Assembly (NCBI GenBank): GCA_009775535.1
Contig: VSPW01000086.1
Coordinates: 1 to 8,045, forward strand
DNA from: Muribaculaceae bacterium
GTDB taxonomy: Bacteria; Bacteroidota; Bacteroidia; Bacteroidales; Muribaculaceae
Length of the DNA stretch: 8,045 bases
Reading direction: 5' to 3'
The notes under the pieces are model-generated. The model was not told where the DNA came from, ran no database searches, and saw only the letters and a list, made by a program, of their open reading frames with translations. Made by a program: the position numbers and the translations under genes. Below, one piece after another: positions 1-6,808 of the stretch; the stretch's first letter is position 1, and every line of letters starts with the position of its first letter.

Positions 1-26
1 AATGATGTTACGTTTGATATTCATAA

Positions 27-67
27 TTGGGTGCGTTTGAAATTCTACACCCAAATATACACCCAAA
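27..67. repeat. Three copies of heptamer CACCCAA, possible recombinase arm sites
   Basis: The heptamer CACCCAA occurs at 48-54 and 60-66 as direct copies exactly 12 bp apart, within a longer shared TACACCCAAA (46-55 and 58-67). It occurs inverted at 27-33 as TTGGGTG. Short clustered repeats next to an attachment site are what arm-type sites of tyrosine recombinases look like, and a tRNA-end match lies about 115 bp away. The repeat itself is seen directly; the arm-site role is inference, since no integrase gene is in the window. Confidence 0.4.
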
Positions 68-179
68 AATTGAAATAGCAAAAGGCATTTAGAAAGATTT
101 AGATTTACTCTTCATTGTAGATAATATATGATTATCAGTGATTTGCAATTTTATGATATTTTCTGAAAGCGTAGGTTCT

Positions 180-197
180 GGAGTCCCTCACTCCGCA
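180..197 (+). other. tRNA 3'-end fragment, candidate attachment site (att) scar
   Basis: Bases 181-197 read like the last part of a tRNA gene: GAGT (end of a T loop), CCCTC (3' strand of a T stem), ACTCCGC (3' strand of a 7-bp acceptor stem) and A as discriminator. The bases upstream (171-180) do not continue a proper T arm, and no matching 5' acceptor strand (GCGGAGT) occurs at 1-170, so this is not a complete tRNA. Many integrases use tRNA 3' ends and leave such a duplicate at the far end of the element. A terminator follows eight bases later, as expected behind a tRNA. The short GGAGT/ACTCC pairing (180-184 with 190-194) means chance resemblance is possible. Confidence 0.45.
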
Positions 198-204
198 ATA
201 ATAT

Positions 205-246
205 CCGCCGGACTAAGGGTTGCCCCTATGGATCGGCGGTTTTTTT
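205..246 (+). terminator. Rho-independent terminator
   Basis: CCGCCG (205-210) pairs with CGGCGG (234-239), followed directly by seven T residues (240-246). An inner pairing of AGGG with CCCT within 211-233 would extend the hairpin. The T run is on the plus strand, so it would stop transcription coming from the left, where only the tRNA-like fragment is seen. The same hairpin could also act weakly for the minus-strand small genes ending at 260, although the T tract on that strand is poor. Confidence 0.75.
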
Positions 247-259
247 ATTAGGCCTCCCT

Positions 260-445
260 CTAGCCTTCGTTATGGCCTATCAGCGACAAAAGGGTATTTA
301 ATATCCATATTAAGGGGAACAATACCAGAAAAGACACTACATACCGCAGCCATTTCCTTTTTGTAAGCCTGTTTATATGGGTTTCCACAGGATTCCATAT
401 CAGTCCAATGATTATAGCGGAAATCAAGTATTGCCACCAGTCCAT
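260..445 (-). CDS. Small two-helix membrane protein, unknown function
   Basis: A 61-residue protein that I do not recognise. It has two hydrophobic stretches that look like membrane helices, about residues 5-17 (YLISAIIIGLIW) and 34-56 (RYVVSFLVLFPLIWILNTLL). They are separated by a basic loop rich in Lys and Arg (THINRLTKRKWLR), which suggests the loop faces the cytoplasm. The ATG start is 13 bases below the stop of the small membrane gene at 459-626, so the two are probably co-transcribed. The plus-strand terminator hairpin lies just past its stop. It has no cysteine or obvious catalytic motif. It could be a small accessory membrane protein or a toxin-like peptide; nothing in the sequence decides this. 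Confidence 0.5.
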   Translation of the reverse strand: MDWWQYLISAIIIGLIWNPVETHINRLTKRKWLRYVVSFLVLFPLIWILNTLLSLIGHNEG

Positions 446-458
446 ATCCTATATCTAT

Positions 459-626
459 TTAATTAAGCAAATCACCGTTCAATGCCAGTGCAACCATTAT
501 AAGTGAGGCCGACACAATTATTATCACATATGCGGATTTCTTTTTATCCGGCTTTTTTCTGGTCCATACTCTAGCCCCTATAACGGCCATGGCGGCAAGA
601 AGGACAATTGGAATTGAAATGTGCAT
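459..626 (-). CDS. Small two-helix membrane protein (55 aa), unknown function
   Basis: Reading minus from the ATG at 626 gives 55 residues, starting MHISIPIVLLAAMAVIGARV and ending NGDLLN. Residues 3-18 and about 33-49 are hydrophobic and look like two membrane helices. They are joined by a strongly basic, Lys-rich loop (TRKKPDKKKS). The layout matches the downstream gene at 260-445, which starts 13 bases later, so they look like a pair. The reading frame stays open upstream of the ATG to base 707, with plausible residues (for example FIQLLRLTII and DNPDSHLADI). The protein may therefore start earlier at a non-ATG codon or be the truncated end of a longer membrane protein. I recognise no family. 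Confidence 0.45.
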   Translation of the reverse strand: MHISIPIVLLAAMAVIGARVWTRKKPDKKKSAYVIIIVSASLIMVALALNGDLLN

Positions 627-796
627 GATGTCTGCAAGATGACTATCTGGGTTATCTATAATTGTTAGACGCAGCAGCTGTATAAAAATTGCATGTGCCG
701 TTAAAATTTAGAAATGATGCATATGGGGCAGGAGCTCAGATAACGCATATGGATGACCGTGACAAACATTTTAATCCCGGGGCTTGTTTCCATTAT

Positions 797-1015
797 ATGG
801 ATAGTTTTATGTTTTACACCGGGCTGGCAATCTGTTTCATAGCTATTATAATGCAGCTGAGGATAGGCATGTGGAGGTATAAGAAATATCACGAAGTAAA
901 GGGCATTCCCCTTAAGCTTGATGAATTAAAGGCTGAATATAGAAACCGGCGCTGGAAAATATTACTGTTGCAGATAGCAGGTATCATAATAGCTATCATT
1001 GGCCTTAATATTTGA
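797..1015 (+). CDS. Small two-helix membrane protein, unknown function; start uncertain
   Basis: From the ATG at 797 this reads 72 residues with a hydrophobic helix at about 5-20 (MFYTGLAICFIAIIMQ) and another at the C-terminus (KILLLQIAGIIIAIIGLNI). A charged stretch containing KYHEVKGIPLKLDELKAEYR lies between them. The same frame is open back to ATG 749 (88 aa) and TTG 689 (108 aa). The extra residues are His-, Cys- and Asp-rich and unlike a membrane protein N-terminus, so I prefer 797. It is the only plus-strand gene I support and it converges on the polysaccharide operon. A 29-codon hydrophobic frame (753-842) overlaps its start. No family recognised. Confidence 0.5.
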   Translation: MDSFMFYTGLAICFIAIIMQLRIGMWRYKKYHEVKGIPLKLDELKAEYRNRRWKILLLQIAGIIIAIIGLNI

Positions 1016-1102
1016 TATGGATATAATGATTTAGAGCAATAATTGAATGTATTGCCTAAACAGAAATTGAAAAGGACAGATAATTAAAGCCATAGCCATT
1101 CT

Positions 1103-1141
1103 ATAAAACAGCGCCAGCCCGGCATGGAGTCCGGGCTGGCG
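1103..1141 (-). terminator. Rho-independent terminator of the polysaccharide operon
   Basis: A perfect 11-bp inverted repeat, CGCCAGCCCGG at 1112-1122 and CCGGGCTGGCG at 1131-1141, encloses an 8-base loop. On the minus strand the stem is followed by a T-rich tract (GTTTTATAG, reading down to about 1102). It lies about 40 bases past the stop of the aminotransferase gene at 1179, the last gene of the long minus-strand operon. The plus side has no T run, so it is oriented for that operon. Confidence 0.8.
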
Positions 1142-1178
1142 GTTGGTCATCTATATTAAGGTATGGCAGTACAGACGG

Positions 1179-2465
1179 CTAGTCCAGGATAGCATCCCGG
1201 ATGGTGTCCACGATGCGCCGTACATCGTCATCCGATACCCACGGGCCTGCAGGGAGGCATAGACCCACGTGGAACAGCGACTCGCTCACCCCGTTGACAT
1301 ACGCGGGGTTGGATGCGTATACAGGCTGGCGGTGCATGGGCTTCCACAGCGGACGCGCCTCTATGTTGGCCGCGTCAAGAGCCATGCGCATGGCCTCTAC
1401 GTTGGCATTGGGCTGGCAGTCGGTTGTCGGGGTTTTGGCAGCGTGTACCACTCCGGCGGCACCGCCCACGGCGCCGCTGAGGGCTGCTGCATAGGCATCT
1501 TCCTGTCCTTTGACTTTCAATGAGGGATCAAGTGTGACGGTGCACAGCCAGAAGTTTGAGTCATAGCGCGGCGACGGGTTGTCGTGTAGCGTCACTCCCT
1601 CAACATCGGCGAGGAGTTCACGGTACAGTGCCTGAACATGCTTGTGGTGTGCGATATGCTCGTCAATGACAGTCATCTGTCCGCGGCCTATGCCGGCGCA
1701 GATGTTGGACATGCGGTAGTTGTACCCTATATCCGTATGCTGGTAGTAGGGGTAGGCCTCACGGGCCTGGGTGGCGTAGTACAATATCTCGCGGGCCGAC
1801 TCTGCGTCGTTGCATATGAGAGCGCCGCCACCGGAGGTCGTGATCATCTTGTTGCCGTTGAACGACAGTACCCCATAACGGCCGAATGTTCCCAGCACCT
1901 GCCCGTCAAAGCATGAGCCCATGCCCTCGGCGGCGTCTTCCACCACCGGGATGCCGTAGCGTCCAGCTACCTCCATGATACGGTCCACCTGATACGGCAT
2001 CCCGTATAGGGCCACCGGTACAATGGCCTTGGGCTTGCGGCCTGTTTTTGCGATGCGGTCCTTAATGGCCTCTTCCAGCAGTTCCGGGTCCATGTTCCAT
2101 GTCTGGCGCTCGGAGTCAACGAACACTGGGGTCGCCCCAAGGTAGGTCACCGGGTGCGATGAGGCGCAGAACGTGAACGACTGCACTATCACCTCGTCCC
2201 CTGGGCCGACTCCGCATCCCAGAAGTGCCAGATGTACAGCAGCCGTGCCCGCCGAAAGGCAGCATACCTTCTTGTCCAGCGGAGTCTGCAGACGGCCGTC
2301 CGCCCCAGGTCCGCGGCGGTTAACGAAACACTCCAGGTCCGACTCGAAACCGTTGACGTTGGGCCCCATAGGCACAACCCAGTTCTGCTCGAAAGCCTCT
2401 CTGATAAAATCCATTTCCCTGCCCGACATATGTGCCAGGCATAGCAATATCCTCTTCTGTTCCAT
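1179..2465 (-). CDS. pglE: PLP-dependent sugar aminotransferase, PglE-like (DegT/DnrJ/EryC1)
   Basis: A 428-residue fold-type I aminotransferase of the DegT/DnrJ/EryC1 family. The expected role is amination of UDP-2-acetamido-4-keto-2,4,6-trideoxyhexose at C4, using glutamate as donor. Visible motifs are SAGTAA (71-76, phosphate binding), VVEDAAE (174-180, with Asp177 for the PLP pyridine nitrogen) and SFNGNKMITTSGGG (201-214, with Lys206 as the Schiff-base lysine). The conserved C-terminal segment ARPLWKPMHRQPVY (370-383) is present. It is about 40 residues longer than Campylobacter PglE, mainly through an Ala/Gly/Thr-rich insert around 315-355. It starts 15 bases below the acetyltransferase stop and is the last operon gene. 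The pairing with PglD- and PglC-like genes favours the bacillosamine pathway over other family substrates. Confidence 0.9.
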   Translation of the reverse strand: MEQKRILLCLAHMSGREMDFIREAFEQNWVVPMGPNVNGFESDLECFVNRRGPGADGRLQTPLDKKVCCLSAGTAAVHLALLGCGVGPGDEVIVQSFTFCASSHPVTYLGATPVFVDSERQTWNMDPELLEEAIKDRIAKTGRKPKAIVPVALYGMPYQVDRIMEVAGRYGIPVVEDAAEGMGSCFDGQVLGTFGRYGVLSFNGNKMITTSGGGALICNDAESAREILYYATQAREAYPYYQHTDIGYNYRMSNICAGIGRGQMTVIDEHIAHHKHVQALYRELLADVEGVTLHDNPSPRYDSNFWLCTVTLDPSLKVKGQEDAYAAALSGAVGGAAGVVHAAKTPTTDCQPNANVEAMRMALDAANIEARPLWKPMHRQPVYASNPAYVNGVSESLFHVGLCLPAGPWVSDDDVRRIVDTIRDAILD

Positions 2466-2480
2466 TGGTGTTATAAGTTT

Positions 2481-3083
2481 TTATTGTTCGTTCTTTATTA
2501 TCTTGGCAGGCACACCGACAGCGACACAACCAGCCGGGATATCACTGATCACAACAGCCCCAGCGCCTACTGTAGCCCATGCGCCTATATGTATATTGGG
2601 TATTATAGTGACGCCGGCGCCGATATGCACACCCTCGTCTACATGCACATTCCCGCAGAGTGATGCATTTGGCGATATGTGTACATAGTCACCGATGACG
2701 CATTCATGGTCCACGGTAGCACCGGTATTTATTATGCAGTGCCTGCCTATATTGGCATCAGACTGTATTATCGCCCCATGCATTACCACCGTACCCTCTC
2801 CGATTTTTGCTGTCGGAGATACTATGGCTGAAGGATGGACAACCGTAGGTGACGGCATCGTATACCGCTCAGAAATAAGTTTGCGAACCCGGTTGGACCC
2901 TATGCTTATGACCATCGGCCCTTCCACCTCTACGTCATCGGCCTTGAATACAGTAATGCCATGTATACTGTCGCAATGTGGGGCATCGTCATATAGGCAG
3001 CCTACATTACGCCCGCTTGCCTGCACGATGTCCATGACCACCTTGGCATGTCCGCTTGCCCCAAAAAGGTTAATTGTTTCCAT
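2481..3083 (-). CDS. pglD: Sugar O/N-acetyltransferase, PglD/NeuD family (left-handed beta helix)
   Basis: A 200-residue acetyltransferase of the NeuD/PglD family. Expected reaction: acetyl-CoA-dependent N-acetylation of the 4-amino group of the UDP-amino sugar made by the neighbouring aminotransferase. The N-terminal part (3-60) is a small nucleotide-sugar binding domain opening with INLFGASGHAKVV. From about residue 85 come imperfect hexapeptide repeats (for example AKIGEGTVV, ANIGRHCII, CVIGDYVHI, VHIGAGVTI) forming a left-handed beta helix. His126 in NTGATVDHE matches the catalytic His of Campylobacter PglD (H125), followed by the usual Glu. I start at METINLF (3083), because this leaves only a 14-bp overlap with the upstream gene and puts the Rossmann-like motif at the N-terminus. 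A further ATG at 3128 would add 15 untypical residues. Confidence 0.9.
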   Translation of the reverse strand: METINLFGASGHAKVVMDIVQASGRNVGCLYDDAPHCDSIHGITVFKADDVEVEGPMVISIGSNRVRKLISERYTMPSPTVVHPSAIVSPTAKIGEGTVVMHGAIIQSDANIGRHCIINTGATVDHECVIGDYVHISPNASLCGNVHVDEGVHIGAGVTIIPNIHIGAWATVGAGAVVISDIPAGCVAVGVPAKIIKNEQ

Positions 3084-3684
3084 TGAATGGCTCCATTGTG
3101 GCAGATGTTGCGGAAGAGATGTCTTCACGCCTGACCACTTTCTTCACCGTTGTTAATATTACCTTACAGTCAGTCAGAAAAGAAATATGGTCGACATACC
3201 ATACATCCAGGTCAAACTTCTCCTTCCACGATATCGAATTGCGGCCATGGCACTGTGCCCATCCTGTAATTCCTGGTCTCACCTCGTGTCTCCTTGACTG
3301 TTTCTCCGAATAGAGCGGAAGATACTGCACAAGCAACGGCCGTGGTCCTATAAGCGACATGTCGCCCTTCAGCACATTCCACAGCTGGGGCAACTCATCA
3401 ATTGATGTCGATCGCACGAATCGGCCAACCTTTGTCAACCGCTGTGCATCAGGGAGCAGCCTGCCGTCGCTGTCGCGTTCATCAGTCATGGTCTTGAACT
3501 TAACAACTTTGAATATCCTGCCTCCTTTGCCAGGACGTTCCTGAAAGAAGAACGCTCCTGCACCCTTGTTTGCGAAATGCAGCCACACTGTGACGGCTGC
3601 CAGCGGCACTGAAAGCACCAGCAACGCAGACCCGGAGGCGGCAATGTCGATAGCACGCTTGAAAAAGTTTCTGTATAGTCTCAT
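3070..3684 (-). CDS. pglC: Initiating phosphoglycosyltransferase, PglC-type (small monotopic PGT)
   Basis: A 204-residue bacterial sugar transferase that starts repeat-unit synthesis by moving a phospho-sugar from its UDP donor to undecaprenyl phosphate at the inner membrane. One N-terminal hydrophobic segment (about 11-37, after the basic MRLYRNFFKR) is the re-entrant membrane helix of this class. The soluble core shows FKTM (63-66), STSIDELPQLWNVLKGDMSL (92-111) with the catalytic Asp96-Glu97 dyad, IGPRPLL (112-118) and RPGITGWAQ (136-144). The length equals PglC and lacks the multi-helix N-terminal region of WcaJ/WbaP. I use the ATG at 3684, which overlaps the GT4 stop as ATGA and so suggests translational coupling. 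The next two genes are PglD- and PglE-like, pointing to diacetylbacillosamine or a similar sugar as substrate. Confidence 0.92.
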   Translation of the reverse strand: MRLYRNFFKRAIDIAASGSALLVLSVPLAAVTVWLHFANKGAGAFFFQERPGKGGRIFKVVKFKTMTDERDSDGRLLPDAQRLTKVGRFVRSTSIDELPQLWNVLKGDMSLIGPRPLLVQYLPLYSEKQSRRHEVRPGITGWAQCHGRNSISWKEKFDLDVWYVDHISFLTDCKVILTTVKKVVRREDISSATSATMEPFNGNN

Positions 3685-4847
3685 TTGTGTAGTATTTCCC
3701 TGTAATAATCCTTGAGGCATTTCCGGACAAACGACTGCTCGAATCTCCCGGCGACCATCGGCCTTGCGGCAGCGGCCATCTTGGCGGTATCTTCCCGCTG
3801 GCCTATCATATTGCGCATGGCTGTCAGAAGAGCGTCCCTGTCCCTGGTTGGTATTATCACACCGTTGACACCGTGGCTCACGATTTCGCGTGAGCCGTTT
3901 ATGTCCGTCACGACCGATGGCAGTCCCATAGCCCCGGCCTCTATCACCACGTTTGGGAATCCTTCACGGTAGCTCGGGAAGGCTAGCGCATCGGAGGCGG
4001 CCAGCCATGGGCGCACGTCATTCTGGCGTCCCACCGCCTCGATTGAGGCGCAGCCAGATATACTCTCCATAGTCTCAGGTGACAGCGGGTCGAGCTCAGA
4101 CTCTTGCTCTCCGACGAGTATCAGTCGTGTGTCAGGGATCTCACGGTTGAGCTCTGTGAAGGCCGATACAAGCTCGTTTATGCCCTTGTCCCTGACAAGG
4201 CGGCCTATGAATATGAAGGTGAACACACCCTCCTTGCGTATCTTTGCCGCGGAATCCATGACTTCCGGAAGGGAGGGGTCGAACCTCTCCAGGTCTATGC
4301 CGCGCACGTTCCCGTGGCCGAGCACCTTAAGGGGTTTGGCGGTTATGCGGTAGCTGGTAAGGTCATTCCTGACGCCTTCGCCCTCCGGGACAATATGTGT
4401 GGCGCAGGCGCATGTGAGGCGGTCTGTGAACACCAGTATCTTCTGCGTCAGCCCCGTGGCCGTGGGAAATACCAGTCCCGTAAAGGTGTGCAGCCTAACA
4501 GGCACACGGCATATCCAAGCTGCCATCATTGAGAGAAGCCCCGCCTTTGGGGTCATCGAGTGCACCATCGCCGGGCGTTCCCTGCGGAATACCCTTAACA
4601 GACGCCAGAGGCTTTTGAGATCCTTCAACGGTGAGATGTGCCTCTCCATAGGGACGGCAACGGTCCTGACCCCCTCGCGTGCGGCGAGCGTTTCCAGTCT
4701 ATCGCCTGGAGAACTAACGGCCACGACCTCATATCCGCATTCCTGCTGCAGCTCACTGAGCAGACCACGGCAGAATGTGTCCAAAGACCCCGGCACAGTG
4801 GACGTACGTATGATCTTTACCCGATTATTCATTTTATTTGTTATCAT
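3681..4847 (-). CDS. Glycosyltransferase family 4 (GT-B fold), PglA-like
   Basis: A 388-residue GT-B glycosyltransferase, the normal length for the family. The N-terminal domain carries VHSMTPKAGLL (95-105) and LHTFTGLVF (119-127). The donor-binding C-terminal domain carries FIGRLVRDKGI (213-223), LVGEQE (244-249) and SYREGFPNVVIEAGAMGLP (292-310), with the GT4 E-x7-E pair at Glu295 and Glu303. It probably adds the second sugar to the lipid-linked product of the PglC-like enzyme, as GT4 PglA does in Campylobacter; the actual sugar is unknown. An alternative ATG at 4832 would remove five residues. The gene is clearly GC-rich (57-67% in lines I counted), and the composition drops abruptly at its start. 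Its stop overlaps the next gene as ATGA. Confidence 0.9.
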   Translation of the reverse strand: MITNKMNNRVKIIRTSTVPGSLDTFCRGLLSELQQECGYEVVAVSSPGDRLETLAAREGVRTVAVPMERHISPLKDLKSLWRLLRVFRRERPAMVHSMTPKAGLLSMMAAWICRVPVRLHTFTGLVFPTATGLTQKILVFTDRLTCACATHIVPEGEGVRNDLTSYRITAKPLKVLGHGNVRGIDLERFDPSLPEVMDSAAKIRKEGVFTFIFIGRLVRDKGINELVSAFTELNREIPDTRLILVGEQESELDPLSPETMESISGCASIEAVGRQNDVRPWLAASDALAFPSYREGFPNVVIEAGAMGLPSVVTDINGSREIVSHGVNGVIIPTRDRDALLTAMRNMIGQREDTAKMAAAARPMVAGRFEQSFVRKCLKDYYREILHK

Positions 4848-4888
4848 TAAATGGTTACTACATGACTACCATACACCAGCCGATGTCA

Positions 4889-5689
4889 TTATGCCTTATG
4901 GACTATATTGTATATGAATTTAGGTGTCAACGCCACTAGTAATGGCCTATATGCAAACAGTCTTAAATAAAATGGCATTTTCAGCATACGATATCCGACC
5001 CTACGTACATGCATCTCGTTAATGTAGTTCCTCCATGTACGGCGATTGACAGCATTACGGTCATCCCTCATTTTATATAGAGGTTCAGGAAGTATATAAC
5101 CCTTATATCCCTTGGCATACATTTTGAACCAAAGATGATAGTCTTCGACTCGAAGCAATTTGGGGTCGACAGAATATCCTCCTACCGCCTCATAGGCCTC
5201 ACGTCGTACCATGCACGGGGCATGACAAAAAGGGGTTCCATGGATAAAATCATTTACTGTGGGATAGCGGTCGCCATTACGTCCTGTCTTGAAATCACCA
5301 GTCTCATCAAAATATATCATCGGTGTACTGACGATGGCGATATCTGGATGTTCTTCTAAGAATTGAAGTTCCTGCATGAACCGGTCAGGCAATGAGATGT
5401 CATCTCCGTCCATCCTGGCTACATATTGAGTGTCAGCGTATTTCAAGCAATGGTTAAGGGTGTAATTAAGGCCCATATTTTTTTCATTGCGGATCAATAT
5501 GAACTTTCCTGGATAACGTGATACATATGCATTGGCTATTTTAATTGTATCATCCGTTGATCCGTCATCACACATTATGACTTTAAATCCCTGATATGTT
5601 TGTGAGAGTAGGGAATCCAGGGCCTCTGATAACGTATGGGCACAATTATATATACCCATAATCACAGAAATCTTGCAAAAATCTGTCAT
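4889..5689 (-). CDS. Glycosyltransferase family 2 (GT-A fold)
   Basis: A 266-residue GT2 enzyme. It opens with ISVIMGIYNCAHTL (7-20) and shows CDDGSTDDT (40-48) for nucleotide binding, RMDGDD (92-97) as the metal-binding DxD region and RVEDYHLWFK (180-189) with the probable catalytic base near Glu182-Asp183. The C-terminal tail is basic and partly hydrophobic (PFYLRLFAYRPLLVALTP) and may rest on the membrane surface. Its role is transfer of one sugar to the growing lipid-linked repeat unit; donor and linkage cannot be read from sequence. It starts three bases after the polymerase gene stops, so the two probably moved together, and both are AT-rich (about 35-40%). A 41-bp gap separates it from the GT4 gene. 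Confidence 0.92.
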   Translation of the reverse strand: MTDFCKISVIMGIYNCAHTLSEALDSLLSQTYQGFKVIMCDDGSTDDTIKIANAYVSRYPGKFILIRNEKNMGLNYTLNHCLKYADTQYVARMDGDDISLPDRFMQELQFLEEHPDIAIVSTPMIYFDETGDFKTGRNGDRYPTVNDFIHGTPFCHAPCMVRREAYEAVGGYSVDPKLLRVEDYHLWFKMYAKGYKGYILPEPLYKMRDDRNAVNRRTWRNYINEMHVRRVGYRMLKMPFYLRLFAYRPLLVALTPKFIYNIVHKA

Positions 5690-5692
5690 TGG

Positions 5693-6769
5693 TTATAGAT
5701 AGTATTCTGAAAATATTGTGAAGGCCAAGTAAATGCCTACGAATTTATTCATTGTCAAATATTGGCTCTTATCGATCTTGCATGTCAGGAACGGATATAT
5801 TGTCACTATAGGCAACATAACCCAAGATAGATACGCTATACGGTTGGTGAAGCTGGCATACATACACAGCATCCATACAGCATTTGTAAATAGATATGTG
5901 CAATATATTATCCTATAGCTCTTTGAATCTACCTTCTTAATAAAGATGGCATAATAGCCAGCAAATACGGCTATTGAGCTATATATGATAAAATCGAGCC
6001 TGAATCCGCTTTTCCCACCCCAGTCATCGGTAGGTGTGAGATAGTCAGAGCCTCGGCTGTCACTCAATCCGGCAAAAAGTTCCTGGAAAAATGATATATG
6101 TAGGAATGCTATCATTATGCTTGCCAGCCATCCCCAAAGATAATATTTAGGCTTATTGAATAAAAGTACGCATATATAGGCATATACCGGTAGCGTCATG
6201 GAGTGATGCATGCCTATTGACAATATGGCTATTAATATTGAAACAACCTTTTTATGATTATATGCCAACGCAACTAGAAAAACAGAGGCGGCAGCTCCCG
6301 CTTTTATGCCATTTGTTCCATAAGAGAATGTTGAAAAGGCACCGAGATATACTAACAGGGCATAAAAAGTATCGTTAGGGAAGAATTTACGGCAAGCTAT
6401 CAATATACCTGTAAAATATATTACTGCCATAATCACAAAAAAGAACCTGATATCTATACTGTTGGAACTTAGAAAATAGAATAGGTTATCAAACAGGAAG
6501 TTTTCGGCATTCCAGTCAAATGAAAAATTTGCAGAAAATGCATGGTAATAGTATTCATTATAATTTACCATGTCTACAAATATATAGCTTATGGGCCGGA
6601 ATCCTATAAATAATGCAATAATGGCCGTAAGTATAAATGATGGCATTATATCCTCACTTGGACGGCTTATATTTATTGTCCGGTATTTCGCATACTTGTT
6701 CATCTGAATCAGTGTAAGTATGGCGACCAGGTATAGGTATATCTGGGAATATAGTAATGGAGAAATCAT
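5693..6769 (-). CDS. EpsG-family (Wzy-like) polysaccharide polymerase
   Basis: A 358-residue polytopic inner-membrane protein of the EpsG family, which takes the place of Wzy in many Bacteroidales capsule loci and joins repeat units. Hydrophobic helices run along almost the whole length. Family hallmarks are GFRP (56-59), FVDMVNYNEYYY (64-75), the segment SYGTNGIKAGAAASVF (149-164), GMHHSM (186-191) and TNRIAYLSWVMLP (308-320). A long loop at about 232-258 (containing DSRGSDYLTPTDDW) probably faces the periplasm. Polymerases are usually the most serotype-specific genes of such loci. It sits in the centre of the AT-rich block, 39 bp after the GT32 gene and 3 bp before the GT2 gene. Confidence 0.85.
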   Translation of the reverse strand: MISPLLYSQIYLYLVAILTLIQMNKYAKYRTINISRPSEDIMPSFILTAIIALFIGFRPISYIFVDMVNYNEYYYHAFSANFSFDWNAENFLFDNLFYFLSSNSIDIRFFFVIMAVIYFTGILIACRKFFPNDTFYALLVYLGAFSTFSYGTNGIKAGAAASVFLVALAYNHKKVVSILIAILSIGMHHSMTLPVYAYICVLLFNKPKYYLWGWLASIMIAFLHISFFQELFAGLSDSRGSDYLTPTDDWGGKSGFRLDFIIYSSIAVFAGYYAIFIKKVDSKSYRIIYCTYLFTNAVWMLCMYASFTNRIAYLSWVMLPIVTIYPFLTCKIDKSQYLTMNKFVGIYLAFTIFSEYYL

Positions 6770-6808
6770 TTAATGTCTCCCTTTTTTGTTATTTCAATAG
6801 TACTTCTG

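Noticed and set aside
27..67. CRISPR array
   Set aside because: The repeat unit is only 7-10 bp, with two direct copies 12 bp apart. There are no spacers of regular length and no cas genes.
1..78. 25-codon open frame running from the window edge to a TAG
   Set aside because: It could be the end of a gene to the left, but it is too short to recognise. Its peptide repeat (YTQ twice) simply follows the DNA heptamer repeats.
180..197. Complete tRNA gene
   Set aside because: Only the 3' acceptor strand, T-stem strand and part of a T loop are present. No anticodon arm, D arm or 5' acceptor strand is found upstream.
701..892. 63-codon minus-strand open frame opposite the small plus-strand gene
   Set aside because: Its translation is rich in His, Cys, Pro and Tyr with no domain or helix pattern. 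It lies antisense to a better-supported frame.
1201..2688. Several plus-strand open frames of 70-171 codons across the aminotransferase and acetyltransferase genes
   Set aside because: They are antisense shadows of GC-rich genes, with Ser/Arg/Pro/Thr-rich translations and no motifs. The minus-strand products have clear active sites.
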